A stretch of 64,000 bases of DNA from Bradyrhizobium quebecense (GCF_013373795.3 NZ_CP088022.1:6386001-6450000); one strand, 5' to 3'. Counted from the first letter of the stretch, positions 34,515 through 44,700 are shown. Notes: generated by a model from the letters alone, not told the origin. Program-made: numbers and translations.

Positions 34515-35681
34515 GTGCGCGCCTTGAAATTATTGGCCTTATTGCCGTTCGCGGCGCTCCTTGGCGGGTGCGATTTCGTCGTCCTGGCCCCTGCCGGCGA
34601 CGTCGCCATCCAGCAGCGCGACCTCGTCGTGATCTCCACCGTCCTGATGCTCATCATCGTGCTTCCGGTGATGGCGCTGACCATCTTCTTCGCCTGGCGC
34701 TACCGCCAGTCCAATACCGCGGCCCCCTACGAGCCGGAGTGGGATCACTCCACCCAGCTCGAGCTCGTGATCTGGTCGGCGCCGCTCCTGATCATCATCT
34801 GCCTGGGTGCGCTGACCTGGATGGGCACCCATCTGCTCGATCCCTACCGCTCGCTCGGCCGCATCGCCGCCGACAAGCCGATCGAGAGCAAGGACGCCCC
34901 GCTCAATGTCGAGGTGGTCGCGCTCGACTGGAAGTGGTTGTTCATCTACCCGGACTACGGCGTCGCCGCCGTCAACGAGCTCGCAGCTCCCGTCGACCGC
35001 CCGATCCGCTTCCGCATCACGGCGTCTTCCGTGATGAACTCGTTCTACATCCCCGCGCTTGCCGGCCAGATCTACGCCATGCCCGGCATGGAGACCAAGC
35101 TGCACGCGGTCGCCAACAAGGCCGGCACCTTCCGCGGCTTCTCCGCCAATTACAGCGGCGCCGGTTTCTCCGGCATGCACTTCGAGTTCAAGAGCCTGTC
35201 GAGCGCCGATTTCGACAAGTGGATCGGCACCGCCAGGACCAGCGGCAACATGCTCGGCCGCACCGACTATCTGCAGCTCGAGCGTCCGAGCCAGAACGAT
35301 CCGGTCCGGCTCTATCGCTCGGTCGATCGCGATCTCTACAAGGCGATCCTCAATATGTGCGTCGAGCCCGGCAAGATGTGCATGAGCGAGATGATGGCGA
35401 TCGACGCCAAGGGCGGCCTCGGCCGCGAAGGCCTCAACAACACGCTGCCGCTCACTTACGACAAATACGCCCGCCGCGGCGCGCCGCTCGGCGCCTCACC
35501 GACTTTCGTCGCCGGCATCTGCGCGATGGACGAGATCAAGGACGCGCCGTCGCGCGACGTTCTCGCGCCGCTCGACCTGACGCCGCTGCGTGGCGTCGGG
35601 CTGAAGCGCCCGCCGTTCTCTCCCGCTCATCCGTCATCGACATCCTTGCTGCTCGGCCAGCGCCCAAAATCAGACTCCTGA
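34515..35681 (+). CDS. cyoA: Cytochrome bo-type quinol oxidase subunit II (CyoA)
   Basis: 388 aa lipoprotein with lipobox LLGGC (Cys19), two membrane helices ([20 protein letters not shown] and [20 protein letters not shown]) and a periplasmic cupredoxin domain. [20 protein letters not shown] and [20 protein letters not shown] are typical of the quinol-oxidase branch. The CuA cysteine motif of cytochrome c oxidases is absent. The GTG start at 34515 has GGGGTGA before it. It is the first gene of cyoABCD. Confidence 0.95.
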   Translation: MRALKLLALLPFAALLGGCDFVVLAPAGDVAIQQRDLVVISTVLMLIIVLPVMALTIFFAWRYRQSNTAAPYEPEWDHSTQLELVIWSAPLLIIICLGALTWMGTHLLDPYRSLGRIAADKPIESKDAPLNVEVVALDWKWLFIYPDYGVAAVNELAAPVDRPIRFRITASSVMNSFYIPALAGQIYAMPGMETKLHAVANKAGTFRGFSANYSGAGFSGMHFEFKSLSSADFDKWIGTARTSGNMLGRTDYLQLERPSQNDPVRLYRSVDRDLYKAILNMCVEPGKMCMSEMMAIDAKGGLGREGLNNTLPLTYDKYARRGAPLGASPTFVAGICAMDEIKDAPSRDVLAPLDLTPLRGVGLKRPPFSPAHPSSTSLLLGQRPKSDS

Positions 35682-35691
35682 GGAGCGCCGC

Positions 35692-37695
35692 ATGAATCCC
35701 GATCTCATCAAGATGATCTTCGGCCGCCTCAATCTGGACGCGCTGCCGCTGCACGAGCCGATCCTGGTCGGCACCTTCGCGGTGGTCGCGACCGGCGGGC
35801 TGGCGCTGTTCGCCATTGTCACCTACTTCCGGCTCTGGGGCTATCTGTGGCGCGAATGGTTCACCACCGTGGACCACAAGCGCATCGGCATCATGTACAT
35901 GATCCTCGGCATCGTGATGCTGCTGCGCGGCTTCGCGGACGCGCTGATGATGCGCCTGCAGCAGGCGATCGCCTTCAACGGCTCCGACGGCTACCTCCCG
36001 GCCCATCACTACGACCAGGTCTTCACCGCGCACGGCGTGATCATGATCTTCTTCGTGGCGATGCCGCTGGTCACGGGTCTGATGAACTACGTGGTGCCGC
36101 TGCAGATCGGCGCCCGCGACGTCTCCTTCCCCTTCCTCAACAATTTCAGCTTCTGGATGACGGTCGGCGGCGCCGTGCTGGTGATGATGTCGCTGTTCGT
36201 CGGCGAATTCGCCCGCACCGGCTGGCTGGCCTACCCGCCGCTGTCGAACATCGGCTACAGTCCTGACGTCGGCGTCGATTATTACATATGGGGACTACAG
36301 GTCGCCGGCGTCGGCACCACGCTATCGGGCATCAACCTGGTCTGTACCATCGTCAAGCTGCGCGCACCGGGCATGACGATGATGAAGATGCCGGTGTTCA
36401 CCTGGACCTCGCTCTGCACCAACGTCCTGATCGTCGCCTCCTTCCCGGTCCTCACGGCCGTGCTGGCGCTGCTGTCGCTCGACCGTTACGTCGGCACCAA
36501 CTTCTTCACGAACAACTTCGGCGGCAACCCGATGATGTACGTGAACCTGATCTGGATCTGGGGCCACCCAGAGGTCTACATCCTGGTGCTGCCGGCGTTC
36601 GGCATCTTCTCGGAGGTGACCGCGACGTTCTCCGGCAAGCGGCTGTTCGGCTACACCTCGATGGTCTACGCCACGGTCGTCATCACGATCCTGTCCTATC
36701 TGGTCTGGCTGCACCACTTCTTCACGATGGGCTCCGGCGCCAGCGTCAACTCGTTCTTCGGCATCACCACCATGATCATCTCGATCCCGACGGGCGCGAA
36801 GATGTTCAACTGGCTGTTCACGATGTATCGCGGCCGCATTCGCTTCGAGCTGCCGATGATGTGGACGGTGGCGTTCATGCTGACCTTCGTGATCGGCGGA
36901 ATGACCGGCGTGCTGCTCGCGGTGCCGCCGGCCGATTTCGTGCTGCATAACAGCCTGTTCCTGATCGCGCATTTCCACAACGTGATCATCGGCGGCGTGT
37001 TGTTCGGCCTGTTCGCCGGCATCAACTACTGGTTCCCGAAGGCATTCGGCTTCAGGCTCGATCCGTTCTGGGGCAAGCTGTCGTTCTGGTTCTGGGTCTC
37101 GGGTTTCTACTTCGCCTTCATGCCGCTCTATGTGCTCGGCCTGATGGGCGTGACCCGCCGGCTCCGCGTGTTCGACGATCCGTCCCTGCAGATCTGGTTT
37201 GTCATCGCCGCTTTCGGCGCCTTCCTGATCCTGCTCGGCATCGGCGCGATGCTGATGCAGTTCGCGGTCAGTATCCTGCGCCGCGAGCAGCTGAAGGACA
37301 CCACCGGCGATCCCTGGGACGCGCGCACGCTGGAATGGGCGACCTCCTCGCCACCGCCGGACTACAACTTCGCCTTTACCCCGGTGGTTTACGACAACGA
37401 TGCCTGGTGGGACATGAAGCGCCGCGGCTACAGGCGGCCGCTGACCGGCTTCAAGCCGATCCACATGCCGTCCAACACCGGCACCGGCGTCATCCTCGCT
37501 GCCCTCGCGACGGTGATGGGATTCGGCCTGATCTGGTACATCTGGTGGCTTGCCGCCGTCAGCTTCGTTGCGCTGCTCGCGGTCGCGATCGGCCACACTT
37601 TCAACTATCACCGCGACTTCCACATCCCGGCGGATGAGGTGGTGCGGACCGAAGACGCGCGTACGCGCGTTCTCGCCGCAGGAGCCCAGACATGA
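35692..37695 (+). CDS. cyoB: Cytochrome bo-type quinol oxidase subunit I (CyoB)
   Basis: 667 aa heme-copper oxidase core with about fifteen membrane helices. [14 protein letters not shown] and [11 protein letters not shown] contain the Arg, Asp, His and Gln that bind quinone in E. coli CyoB. The CuB site is in [15 protein letters not shown] and [10 protein letters not shown]; the heme ligands are in [13 protein letters not shown]. It is the proton-pumping site of quinol oxidation and O2 reduction in the inner membrane. It overlaps cyoC by 4 bp (ATGA). Confidence 0.97.
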   Translation: MNPDLIKMIFGRLNLDALPLHEPILVGTFAVVATGGLALFAIVTYFRLWGYLWREWFTTVDHKRIGIMYMILGIVMLLRGFADALMMRLQQAIAFNGSDGYLPAHHYDQVFTAHGVIMIFFVAMPLVTGLMNYVVPLQIGARDVSFPFLNNFSFWMTVGGAVLVMMSLFVGEFARTGWLAYPPLSNIGYSPDVGVDYYIWGLQVAGVGTTLSGINLVCTIVKLRAPGMTMMKMPVFTWTSLCTNVLIVASFPVLTAVLALLSLDRYVGTNFFTNNFGGNPMMYVNLIWIWGHPEVYILVLPAFGIFSEVTATFSGKRLFGYTSMVYATVVITILSYLVWLHHFFTMGSGASVNSFFGITTMIISIPTGAKMFNWLFTMYRGRIRFELPMMWTVAFMLTFVIGGMTGVLLAVPPADFVLHNSLFLIAHFHNVIIGGVLFGLFAGINYWFPKAFGFRLDPFWGKLSFWFWVSGFYFAFMPLYVLGLMGVTRRLRVFDDPSLQIWFVIAAFGAFLILLGIGAMLMQFAVSILRREQLKDTTGDPWDARTLEWATSSPPPDYNFAFTPVVYDNDAWWDMKRRGYRRPLTGFKPIHMPSNTGTGVILAALATVMGFGLIWYIWWLAAVSFVALLAVAIGHTFNYHRDFHIPADEVVRTEDARTRVLAAGAQT

Positions 37696-38321
37696 CCGTT
37701 GCTACCGTCTCCACACAAAGTTCCGAACCGGTCTTTCACGTCCTCGACGAGCACGCGCATCCGGAAGGCGCCAGCACCATGCTGGGCTTCTGGATCTACC
37801 TGATGAGCGACTGCCTCATCTTCGCGATGCTGTTCGCGACCTACGGCGTGCTCGGCGGCAACTATGCCGCCGGCCCGGCGCCGAAGGACCTGTTCGACCT
37901 CAAGCTGGTCGCGCTCAACACCACGATGCTGCTGCTCTCCTCGATCACCTATGGTTTTGCCATGCTGACGATGGAGAAATCGAGGATCGACGCGACGCAG
38001 GCCTGGCTCGCGATCACCGGGCTGTTCGGCCTCGCCTTCCTCGGCATCGAGCTCACCGAGTTCGCGCACATGATCCATGAAGGGGCGACGCCGCAGCGCA
38101 GCGCCTTCCTGTCGTCGTTCTTCACGCTGGTCGGCACCCACGGCCTGCACGTCACCTTCGGCCTGGTCTGGCTGGTGACGCTGATGGTGCAGACCGCGCG
38201 CTTCGGCCTCACCGAGGCCAACCGGCGCCGGCTGATGTGCCTTTCCATGTTCTGGCACTTCCTCGACGTGGTCTGGATCGGCGTCTTCACCTTCGTCTAT
38301 CTCCTGGGAATGCTGCGATGA
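37692..38321 (+). CDS. cyoC: Cytochrome bo-type quinol oxidase subunit III (CyoC)
   Basis: 209 aa with five membrane helices. The N-terminal [60 protein letters not shown] and [20 protein letters not shown] match subunit III of bo-type oxidases. ATGA overlaps with both cyoB and cyoD indicate translational coupling. Confidence 0.95.
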   Translation: MTVATVSTQSSEPVFHVLDEHAHPEGASTMLGFWIYLMSDCLIFAMLFATYGVLGGNYAAGPAPKDLFDLKLVALNTTMLLLSSITYGFAMLTMEKSRIDATQAWLAITGLFGLAFLGIELTEFAHMIHEGATPQRSAFLSSFFTLVGTHGLHVTFGLVWLVTLMVQTARFGLTEANRRRLMCLSMFWHFLDVVWIGVFTFVYLLGMLR

Positions 38322-38725
38322 CAACAGAAGCCCGCACTCTCGAAGCCAATGCCGGCGGTCACGGCCATGATGACCATGGCGGCGCGGCCCATCACGGGGC
38401 TGCACACGGCTCGCTGAAGAGCTATCTGATCGGCTTCGGCCTCTCCGTCGTCCTCACCGCGGTGCCGTTCTGGCTGGTGATGACCGGCGCCATCGCCGAC
38501 AAGGCGGTCACCGCGCTGATCGTGCTGGTGCTGGCGGCGGTGCAGATCGTGGTCCACATGATCTACTTCCTGCACATGAACACGCGGTCCGAGAACGGCT
38601 GGACCATGATGGCGATGATCTTCACCGTGATCATGGTGGTGATCGCGCTGACCGGCTCGCTGTGGGTCATGCATCATCTCAACGTCAACATGATGCCGAT
38701 CCACGACATGAGCCAGATGCCGTGA
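38318..38725 (+). CDS. cyoD: Cytochrome bo-type quinol oxidase subunit IV (CyoD)
   Basis: 135 aa from the ATG at 38318, overlapping the cyoC stop by 4 bp. A His-rich N-terminus (GGHGHDDHGGAAHHGAAHGS) precedes three membrane helices, with SYLIGFGLSVVLTAVPFWLV and AVQIVVHMIYFLHMN as in CyoD. The His-rich leader is longer than in E. coli and might bind metal; that is a guess. Subunit IV aids assembly of the CuB site. Confidence 0.93.
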   Translation: MTTEARTLEANAGGHGHDDHGGAAHHGAAHGSLKSYLIGFGLSVVLTAVPFWLVMTGAIADKAVTALIVLVLAAVQIVVHMIYFLHMNTRSENGWTMMAMIFTVIMVVIALTGSLWVMHHLNVNMMPIHDMSQMP

Positions 38726-38727
38726 CG

Positions 38728-39480
38728 ATGCGGTCTGCCAGACCATCGCTTGCGCTGCTCACGCTCGGCATGCTGGGCGTGGTGCTGCTGAGCGCGCTCG
38801 GTATCTGGCAGATCGAACGCAGGACCTGGAAGCTGGCGCTGATCGAACGGGTCGAACAGCGCATGCATGCGGCGCCGACAGCGCCGCCGCCCCCCTCGTC
38901 ATGGCCGGCGGTTACGGCCGCAAGCGACGAATATCGCCGCGTCACCGTGCGCGGCACCTTCCTCAACGCCGACGAGACGCTGGTGCAGGCCGTCACCACG
39001 GACGGCCCTGGCTTCTGGGTGCTGACCCCGCTGCAAATGGCTGACGGAACCACGGTGCTGGTCAATCGCGGCTTCGTTCCGCCTGATCGGCGCGATCCCG
39101 CGACGCGGCGCGACGGCATCCCGCAGGGCGTGCTCAGCGTGACCGGGCTGCTGCGGATGTCGGAACCCAAGGGCGGTTTCCTGCGCAACAATGACCCCGC
39201 GGCGGGCCGCTGGTATTCGCGCGACGTCGCCGCGATCGCCGCCTTGCACGGGTTGTCGCAGGTAGCCCCCTTCTTCATCGACGCCGATGCGACGCCCAAT
39301 CCGGGCGGCACCCCCATCGGCGGGCTCACGATCGTGCGGTTTCCGAACAACCACCTGATTTACGCGCTGACATGGTTCGCGCTGGCCTTTATGCTGGCCG
39401 GCGCGCTCCTGCGCGTCATCAGCGGCAGGGGCCGCGCTGGCGCCTTCGACCCAAGGTGGGGCTCAAGGCGCGCCGCCTGA
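38728..39480 (+). CDS. SURF1-family oxidase assembly protein
   Basis: 250 aa with a membrane helix at each end: LALLTLGMLGVVLLSALGIW near 8-27 and YALTWFALAFMLAGALL near 212-228. The periplasmic part contains YRRVTVRGTFLNADETLVQA and TTVLVNRGFVPPDRRDPATR, the characteristic SURF1 blocks. SURF1 helps insert heme into heme-copper oxidases. The ATG is 2 bp after cyoD, so it belongs to the cyo operon. Confidence 0.92.
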   Translation: MRSARPSLALLTLGMLGVVLLSALGIWQIERRTWKLALIERVEQRMHAAPTAPPPPSSWPAVTAASDEYRRVTVRGTFLNADETLVQAVTTDGPGFWVLTPLQMADGTTVLVNRGFVPPDRRDPATRRDGIPQGVLSVTGLLRMSEPKGGFLRNNDPAAGRWYSRDVAAIAALHGLSQVAPFFIDADATPNPGGTPIGGLTIVRFPNNHLIYALTWFALAFMLAGALLRVISGRGRAGAFDPRWGSRRAA

Positions 39481-39519
39481 TCGGCGCAGCCCGCAATCTG
39501 TCTCGCGACACAGGCCCAG

Positions 39520-40893
39520 ATGCTCGAGCGCACATCGGATCTGCATGACGCAAATGCCACGGCCGTGATGCCGTCCGCCGTGCGCGCGGCTGCCGGCATG
39601 CCGTTCGATCTCGCAGCACCCGCCGACCTCGCGACCAATCGCAAGAACATGGCGCTGCTGGTCCAGTTGCGCTGGATCGCCGTGATCGGGCAGATCGCCA
39701 CCATCGGCTTCGTGCAGTTCTGGATGGACGTCGCGCTGCCGCTGCTGCCGATGGCCGCCGTGATCTTCGGGCTCGTCGCGCTCAACCTCGTCAGCCTGCT
39801 GTGGCTGCGCTACCGCGCCGACATCAACAACCGCGAGCTGCTGGTCGCGCTGGCGCTCGACGTTGCGGCGCTGACCGCCCTGCTCTATCTCAGCGGCGGC
39901 GCCACCAATCCCTTCACGTCGCTCTATCTGCTGCAGGTGACGCTCGGCGCGGTGCTGCTCGATGCACCCTCGACCTGGTCGCTGGTGGCGCTGGTCTGCA
40001 TGAACTTCGCCTGGCTGACCAGCTACTATCGGCCGCTGGAGCTGCCGCAGGGCTTTGCCGAAGCCTTCAATCTCTATATCGCCGGCACGTTCATCGGCCT
40101 CGTGCTCGACGCCGTGCTGCTCGTGGTGTTCATGACCCGGATCAACCGCAACCTGCGCGACCGCGACCTCCGCCTCGCGGCGCTGCGCCAGCACGCGGCC
40201 GAGCAGGACCACATCGTACAGATGGGCCTTCTGGCCTCCGGCGCCGCGCATGAGCTCGGCACGCCGCTCGCCTCGCTGTCGGTCATCCTGGGCGATTGGC
40301 GCCGGATGCCGGCGCTCGCCTCCGATCCCGAGCTGTCGCAGGACCTCGGCGAGATGGAGATCTCGGTGCAGCGCTGCAAGTCGATCGTCACCGGCATCCT
40401 GCTGTCGGCCGGCGAAGCCCGCGGCGAAGGCTCCTCGCCGACCACGGTCGCGGCGTTCCTGACCGCGCTGGTGGAGGAATGGCGGACGACGCGGCCGTCG
40501 GCGACGCTGTATTTCCGCAACGCTTTCGGCGCCGATCTGGCGATCGTCTCCGACATCGCGCTCAAGCAGGCGATCTTCAACGTGCTCGACAATGCTGCCG
40601 AGGTCTCGCGTGACTGGATCGAGCTGATGGCCGAACGCAATGCCGACAAGCTTGTGCTGTCGGTGACCGATCGCGGTCCGGGCTTCTCGCGCGAGATGCT
40701 GGCGCATGTCGGCAAGCCGTATCAGTCGACCAAGGGCAGCTCCGGCAGCGGCCTCGGCCTGTTCCTGGTCGTCAATGTCGTGCGCAAGCTGGGCGGCGTG
40801 GTGACGGCGCGCAACCGGCCGGATATCGGCGCCGCGGTCAGGCTCGAGCTGCCGCTCTCGACGCTTGCGATCGGAGACCATCTTGACGGATGA
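39520..40893 (+). CDS. RegB/PrrB-type redox sensor histidine kinase
   Basis: 457 aa. Six membrane segments span about 50-205. GGATNPF at 126-132 is the quinone-sensing heptapeptide GGxxNPF of RegB. The phospho-acceptor is His244 in GAAHELGTPLASLS, and the redox-active Cys region RCKSIV is at 285-290. The ATP-binding domain has NVLDNAAEVS, DRGPGFS and SSGSGLGLFLVVNVV. RegB proteins sense the quinone pool and thiol redox. Its place 40 bp after SURF1 puts redox sensing beside the quinol oxidase that changes the same pool. Confidence 0.93.
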   Translation: MLERTSDLHDANATAVMPSAVRAAAGMPFDLAAPADLATNRKNMALLVQLRWIAVIGQIATIGFVQFWMDVALPLLPMAAVIFGLVALNLVSLLWLRYRADINNRELLVALALDVAALTALLYLSGGATNPFTSLYLLQVTLGAVLLDAPSTWSLVALVCMNFAWLTSYYRPLELPQGFAEAFNLYIAGTFIGLVLDAVLLVVFMTRINRNLRDRDLRLAALRQHAAEQDHIVQMGLLASGAAHELGTPLASLSVILGDWRRMPALASDPELSQDLGEMEISVQRCKSIVTGILLSAGEARGEGSSPTTVAAFLTALVEEWRTTRPSATLYFRNAFGADLAIVSDIALKQAIFNVLDNAAEVSRDWIELMAERNADKLVLSVTDRGPGFSREMLAHVGKPYQSTKGSSGSGLGLFLVVNVVRKLGGVVTARNRPDIGAAVRLELPLSTLAIGDHLDG

Positions 40894-41419
40894 ACGCCAG
40901 CTCCTGATCGTCGAGGACGATTCAGGCTTTGCCCGCACGCTGAAGCGCTCGTTCGAGCGCCGCGGCTACGGCGTCGCGGTGTCGGCCTCGCTCGACGAGG
41001 TCCGCGAGCTGCTCGAGCAGCAATCGCCCGGCTATGCCGTCGTCGACCTGAAGCTCGCCGGCGGCGCATCGGGCCTTGCCTGCGTCGAAGCGCTGCACGC
41101 GCATGACCCGGATATGCTGATCGTGGTGCTGACCGGGTTCGCCAGCATCGCGACCGCGGTCGAGGCGATCAAGCTCGGCGCCTGCCACTATCTGGCCAAG
41201 CCGTCGAACACCGACGACATCGAGGCCGCGTTCCTTAAAGCGCAAGGCAACGCCGCCATCGAGGTCGGCGCGCGGCCGACCTCGATCAAGACGCTGGAAT
41301 GGGAGCGCATTCACCAGACCCTGATGGAGACGGATTTCAACATCTCCGAAGCCGCGCGCCGCCTCGGCATGCACCGCCGTACCCTGGCCCGCAAGCTCGA
41401 GAAGCAGCGGGTGAAGTAA
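40883..41419 (+). CDS. RegA/PrrA/RegR-type response regulator
   Basis: 178 aa from TTG at 40883 (GGAGACC is 4 bp upstream); it overlaps the kinase stop by 11 bp. The receiver has EDD at 11-13, phosphorylated Asp55 in VVDLKLAGGASG, and the KPSNTDDIE end. The C-terminal Fis-type helix-turn-helix NISEAARRLGMHRRTLARKL is near 152-171 and nearly identical in layout to RegA/ActR. It probably responds to the neighbouring kinase and controls oxidase and other redox genes. In Bradyrhizobium the equivalent RegSR pair also affects nitrogen-fixation genes; whether this is that pair is unclear. Confidence 0.92.
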   Translation: MTDERQLLIVEDDSGFARTLKRSFERRGYGVAVSASLDEVRELLEQQSPGYAVVDLKLAGGASGLACVEALHAHDPDMLIVVLTGFASIATAVEAIKLGACHYLAKPSNTDDIEAAFLKAQGNAAIEVGARPTSIKTLEWERIHQTLMETDFNISEAARRLGMHRRTLARKLEKQRVK

Positions 41420-41490
41420 ACGATAGAGGCGGATGATGCCAACGAGGCACGCGAATCCGCGCCCGATTTAGCCGGCCGCCTCTCGCTCCG

Positions 41491-41889
41491 TTACGACATC
41501 GCGGCGACATCCGCCGCAGTGTCGATGTACTCCTGAAAATAGACCGCCTTTCCTCCGCGGTACTTGAAAACATGGGCCCATTCGTTCTTGACGGTCTTCC
41601 CTGTTCTCTTTGCCCGCGCCGTGAGCGTGCCCAAGACCACGACAGTGTCGCCCTGCTCAATCATCTCACGCGGTGCAAACTCGCTGAATTCCAGATTCTC
41701 GCCGACCTGGACGAAGAAGTTTGCAATCTGCTGCTTTCCTCTAAAGGTCCCAGCCCAAGGCAATTTGTCCCGGGGACCTGGGGTTATCCACGTGCAGTCG
41801 TCATCGATCAGATCTCTCATGAGCGCCGGAATGTCACCGCGTTGAAACGCCTCATAACCCTTCCTGGTTGCCTCAACATTGGATGTCAT
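41491..41889 (-). CDS. Nuclear-transport-factor-2/SnoaL-like protein
   Basis: 132 aa from the Met at 41889, with GAGGAGA 7 bp upstream. The fold is suggested by ATRKGYEAFQRGDIPALMRD, LIDDDCTWITPGP, GKQQIANFFVQV and KNEWAHVFKYRGGKAVYFQE. These proteins are small cone-shaped barrels, some of them isomerases or hydrolases; no activity can be deduced. It is convergent with the response-regulator gene. Confidence 0.8.
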   Translation of the reverse strand: MTSNVEATRKGYEAFQRGDIPALMRDLIDDDCTWITPGPRDKLPWAGTFRGKQQIANFFVQVGENLEFSEFAPREMIEQGDTVVVLGTLTARAKRTGKTVKNEWAHVFKYRGGKAVYFQEYIDTAADVAAMS

Positions 41890-42003
41890 CGGATTTCTCC
41901 TCGCTGCAAATTGATGGGTCACCTTAATGTCGATCAAATAGCGGCCGGGCAGCCAGCATAGCATGCGGCGCTCCGATCGCCGTCGTCATCCGCGAAACAA
42001 CAC

Positions 42004-42103
42004 AGGACGATTCTGGTCAGGGTTGCTTACGTGGCTTTCGAGCGCCGTTCGGCGTCCGGAGGTCCCTGGCGCGGAAGCTCGAGAGAAACGGCGGGTGAAG
42101 TAG
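42004..42103 (+). pseudogene. Decayed, internally deleted copy of the response-regulator gene
   Basis: 42004-42016 (AGGACGATTCTGG) resembles the regA-type gene's GAGGACGATTCAGG region, 42037-42047 repeats TTCGAGCGCCG, and 42057-42103 resembles the gene's 3' end, reading RRSLARKLE, then a frameshift, then RRVK and a stop. The intact gene ends RRTLARKLEKQRVK at 41419. The order is preserved but the middle is missing. It was probably formed by duplication and deletion. The match is by eye and the central part is weak. Confidence 0.5.
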
Positions 42104-42209
42104 CCGATGCGGTAGCCCGGATGGAGTCAACGGGTCGCGCGAATGCGTGCCCGATGACAGGCTCCACTCAGTCGGCAACAGGCCCGTCGACAGACCGGAC
42201 CGTCCAGCG

Positions 42210-42425
42210 CTACCGCCGAGCTAGGAAGCCCCCTAGCAAGAATGCAATGGCAAGTGATTGAAGGGGAGCAGCCTTGGTCGCTTCACTCAAGTAATGCAAC
42301 CACCGATCTTGTTGCGGCAAAGGCTCAAATACATCGTGCTCAGCCATCTGACGGATCGCCTCTGACGCCCGCTCTATTCGCTGTTCAGGAGTGTCACTGG
42401 AAGCAATGGAGTCTTCGTTAGCCAT
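42210..42425 (-). CDS. Small membrane-anchored hypothetical protein
   Basis: 71 aa: a charged N-terminal helix (TPEQRIERASEAIRQMAEHD) and a C-terminal hydrophobic segment (PLQSLAIAFLLGGFLARR). The shape resembles DUF883-type stress proteins with a tail anchor, but the family is not certain. The ATG at 42425 has no strong ribosome-binding site. Upstream 42426-42610 contains nothing recognised. Confidence 0.5.
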   Translation of the reverse strand: MANEDSIASSDTPEQRIERASEAIRQMAEHDVFEPLPQQDRWLHYLSEATKAAPLQSLAIAFLLGGFLARR

Positions 42426-42610
42426 ATACAGCCCTCAGGCATAACCACTGGAACGCAGTCCACGGTGTCTGGGCAAAACAGGTCGTAGTAAGCTGGATGC
42501 GGCGCTCCGACGTCCGTTATCAAGGCCAGACCAATTGATGGTACTAACGCTCCGAAATCGCTGGCCGTTCCTCGGCTCCCTTAAGGGAGCCGAGTTGCCG
42601 CGCAATGCGC

Positions 42611-43171
42611 TCAATCATTCCCGAAGAAATCCGCGAACGGACGAGGTGGGGAGGCATCGCCTTCGGATGCCATAATCGGCGCTTCGCGGCGCTCTGCCTG
42701 CTCCAGGAGCACCGGAACTTCGCGGCGTTGTTCGCTCTGCTCGATGCGCCGCTGTTGACGCCTCGCCTGCTCGGACGCAATGCGCTTGGGTTTACGTTCA
42801 GCGTACCGCTTTCGCCGTTCCCTTTCTTCAACTTCAGATTTCCTCGCGTCCGCCGCATCCACCTGCCTCTCGACGGGCGCTTGCACAACCTTGACTGGCT
42901 CCGGGTGTACCTGCGGCTGCGGAGGCGGGGTAGCTTCTGGCGTGGCGGGCTCCGGCTGGGTGGCAGGTTGCGGCGCCTGCGCGACTTCGGCTGTCGATGG
43001 CAGGACAACGCGTGCTGGTTCCGCAGGTGCTGGCGAAGAGACGCGCGTCTGAACGTTGGCAGTATCCCTGAGCGCCGAATTGGCCATGAGTAGTCCACCA
43101 CCGAAACCAGCACCGAGAATCATGAAGGTTGTTCCGACGCCAGCGAAAAATATGACTGTCTTTGATGTCAT
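42611..43171 (-). CDS. Membrane-anchored Pro/Glu/Arg-rich hypothetical protein
   Basis: 186 aa from the Met at 43171, with GGAGGAG 8 bp upstream. One N-terminal membrane helix (VIFFAGVGTTFMILGAGFGG) is followed by a Pro/Gln/Glu-rich linker (ATQPEPATPEATPPPQPQVH), then a strongly charged coiled-coil-like Arg/Glu region. The C-terminal sequence is SPPRPFADFFGND. It may be a periplasmic or cytoplasmic-facing scaffold; no function is recognised. Confidence 0.65.
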   Translation of the reverse strand: MTSKTVIFFAGVGTTFMILGAGFGGGLLMANSALRDTANVQTRVSSPAPAEPARVVLPSTAEVAQAPQPATQPEPATPEATPPPQPQVHPEPVKVVQAPVERQVDAADARKSEVEERERRKRYAERKPKRIASEQARRQQRRIEQSEQRREVPVLLEQAERREAPIMASEGDASPPRPFADFFGND

Positions 43172-43308
43172 GGCCCACTCTCCTCCGATGACGAGCGAAC
43201 GCGCGAAAGATACCGGCGTTCCGTTTCGGATAACTCGGCAATGAGTGCCCATCGTCCGAGAGGCTGGCGGTGCGGACAGCTTGGAACATCAACCTGCTCG
43301 GCTGAAGA

Positions 43309-44544
43309 TCACGATCGAGAGCCTGCCCCCTCCCACGCTCTCAGCGCGCGACGTGGCAGCAATAACGCCGTGGTCAGCAGAAGCAGGCCGCTGAGCGCGA
43401 TCGCCGTCCGGACACCGGCGAAGCCCGCCAGCAGGCCCCAGAGCGCCGTCAGCACCGCGATGGTTGCACTGCTGGTGATGGTCCAGGCCGAGAGCACGCG
43501 CGCGGTCCGCTCGATCTCGATCTGGGCCAGACGATAGGCCGCAAACACCGGATTGAAGATGCCGGCACAGGTGACGAGACCGAACTGAAGCGCAAAGACG
43601 ACGGCGATACCCGCGGCACCGTTCGGCACGAAGGCGAGGCCGAGCGACCAGCAGGCACGGAGCGTGCCGGCCGCGAGCAACACATTGTGCTGCCCGAAGC
43701 GCGCGGCCAGCGCTGGCGCGAGCCGCGCGCCGATCAGGCCGCCGATACAGGGCGCCCCGAATGCGAGTCCGTACTGCCAGGGCGCAAAGCCGAGATCGCG
43801 CAGCATCAGCACCGCAAGCAGCGGCGCTGTCGCCATGATCAGGCCGTTGACCAGCACGGTGTTGAAGAACAGCAGGCGGAGCACGGGATGCGCGAGGATC
43901 GCCCGCCATCCCTCGATCAGTCCGGCCGCGCGAAATCCCTGGGCCTGCCGCTGGGCGGGCGCAGGCTCGCTTCCGCCGATCCGCCGGATGGCCAGCGCCG
44001 AGAGCAGAAAGCTGAGCGCGTTGGCGATCACGGTCACCACCGGGCCGAACACTCCGATTGCCGCGCCGCCAAGCGGCGGCCCGATCGCGGTCGCGGTCCA
44101 GGTCGTGGCTTCGAGCCGCCCGTTCGCGATCATCAGATCGTCCGGTTTGACCAGCGCCTTCAGGCAGGCGCCGCTCGCCGCACGGAACGCGATGTCCGCG
44201 GCGGCCATGATGACGGCGACGACGACGAGCTGGACGAAGGTCAACCGTCCCAGCACGAACGCGATGGGAACGCTGATCGTCGCCGCGAAGCGGATCAGAT
44301 CCATTGCGATCATCACCGGCCGCTTGCGGCGGAATTCGATCCAGGGCCCGAGCGGCACCGCCACCGCGGCCCCGGCCAGCAGCCCCACGGCCGCAAGCGC
44401 CGAGACCGCCTCCGGCCTTGCATGCAGCACCAGGATCGCGAGCAGCGGGAACGCGTCGAAGGCGATCCAGGTGCCGAACGTCGAGACCGCGAACGCGGTC
44501 CACAGCCAGTCGTAACCGCGCCCCAGCGACCGTCCTGCAAGCAT
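43309..44544 (-). CDS. MFS transporter (MFS_3/efflux type)
   Basis: 411 aa with about twelve membrane segments. It opens LGRGYDWLWTAFAVSTFGTW and has the MFS_3-type segments IEFRRKRPVMIAMDLIRFAA near 70 and RLEATTWTATAIGPPLGGAA near 145. The family is related to EntS/macrolide exporters. The missing tight GxLaDrxGrrr motif is usual for this branch. Substrate unknown. No regulator gene is beside it. Confidence 0.85.
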   Translation of the reverse strand: MLAGRSLGRGYDWLWTAFAVSTFGTWIAFDAFPLLAILVLHARPEAVSALAAVGLLAGAAVAVPLGPWIEFRRKRPVMIAMDLIRFAATISVPIAFVLGRLTFVQLVVVAVIMAAADIAFRAASGACLKALVKPDDLMIANGRLEATTWTATAIGPPLGGAAIGVFGPVVTVIANALSFLLSALAIRRIGGSEPAPAQRQAQGFRAAGLIEGWRAILAHPVLRLLFFNTVLVNGLIMATAPLLAVLMLRDLGFAPWQYGLAFGAPCIGGLIGARLAPALAARFGQHNVLLAAGTLRACWSLGLAFVPNGAAGIAVVFALQFGLVTCAGIFNPVFAAYRLAQIEIERTARVLSAWTITSSATIAVLTALWGLLAGFAGVRTAIALSGLLLLTTALLLPRRALRAWEGAGSRS

Positions 44545-44700
44545 GCCGCGCCCCTCGCCGGCTCCGCGATCTCGCCGCCAGCGCGGCGCAGCAGGTCATG
44601 AGTCGCGGCGATCAGCCAAGGGGCGATTTGTGCACGACGATATGCAAGGCCGTACGCACGACGCCGCTTCCGTGCCCGGCGAGATCGTGCACCAAAACAA

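Noticed and set aside
36322..37623. Minus-strand open frame of 433 codons
   Set aside because: Antisense to cyoB; composition is Glu/Asp/His/Arg-rich shadow coding.
42031..42261. Plus-strand open frame of 76 codons
   Set aside because: It runs through the response-regulator relic and a degenerate palindromic repeat and has no coding character.
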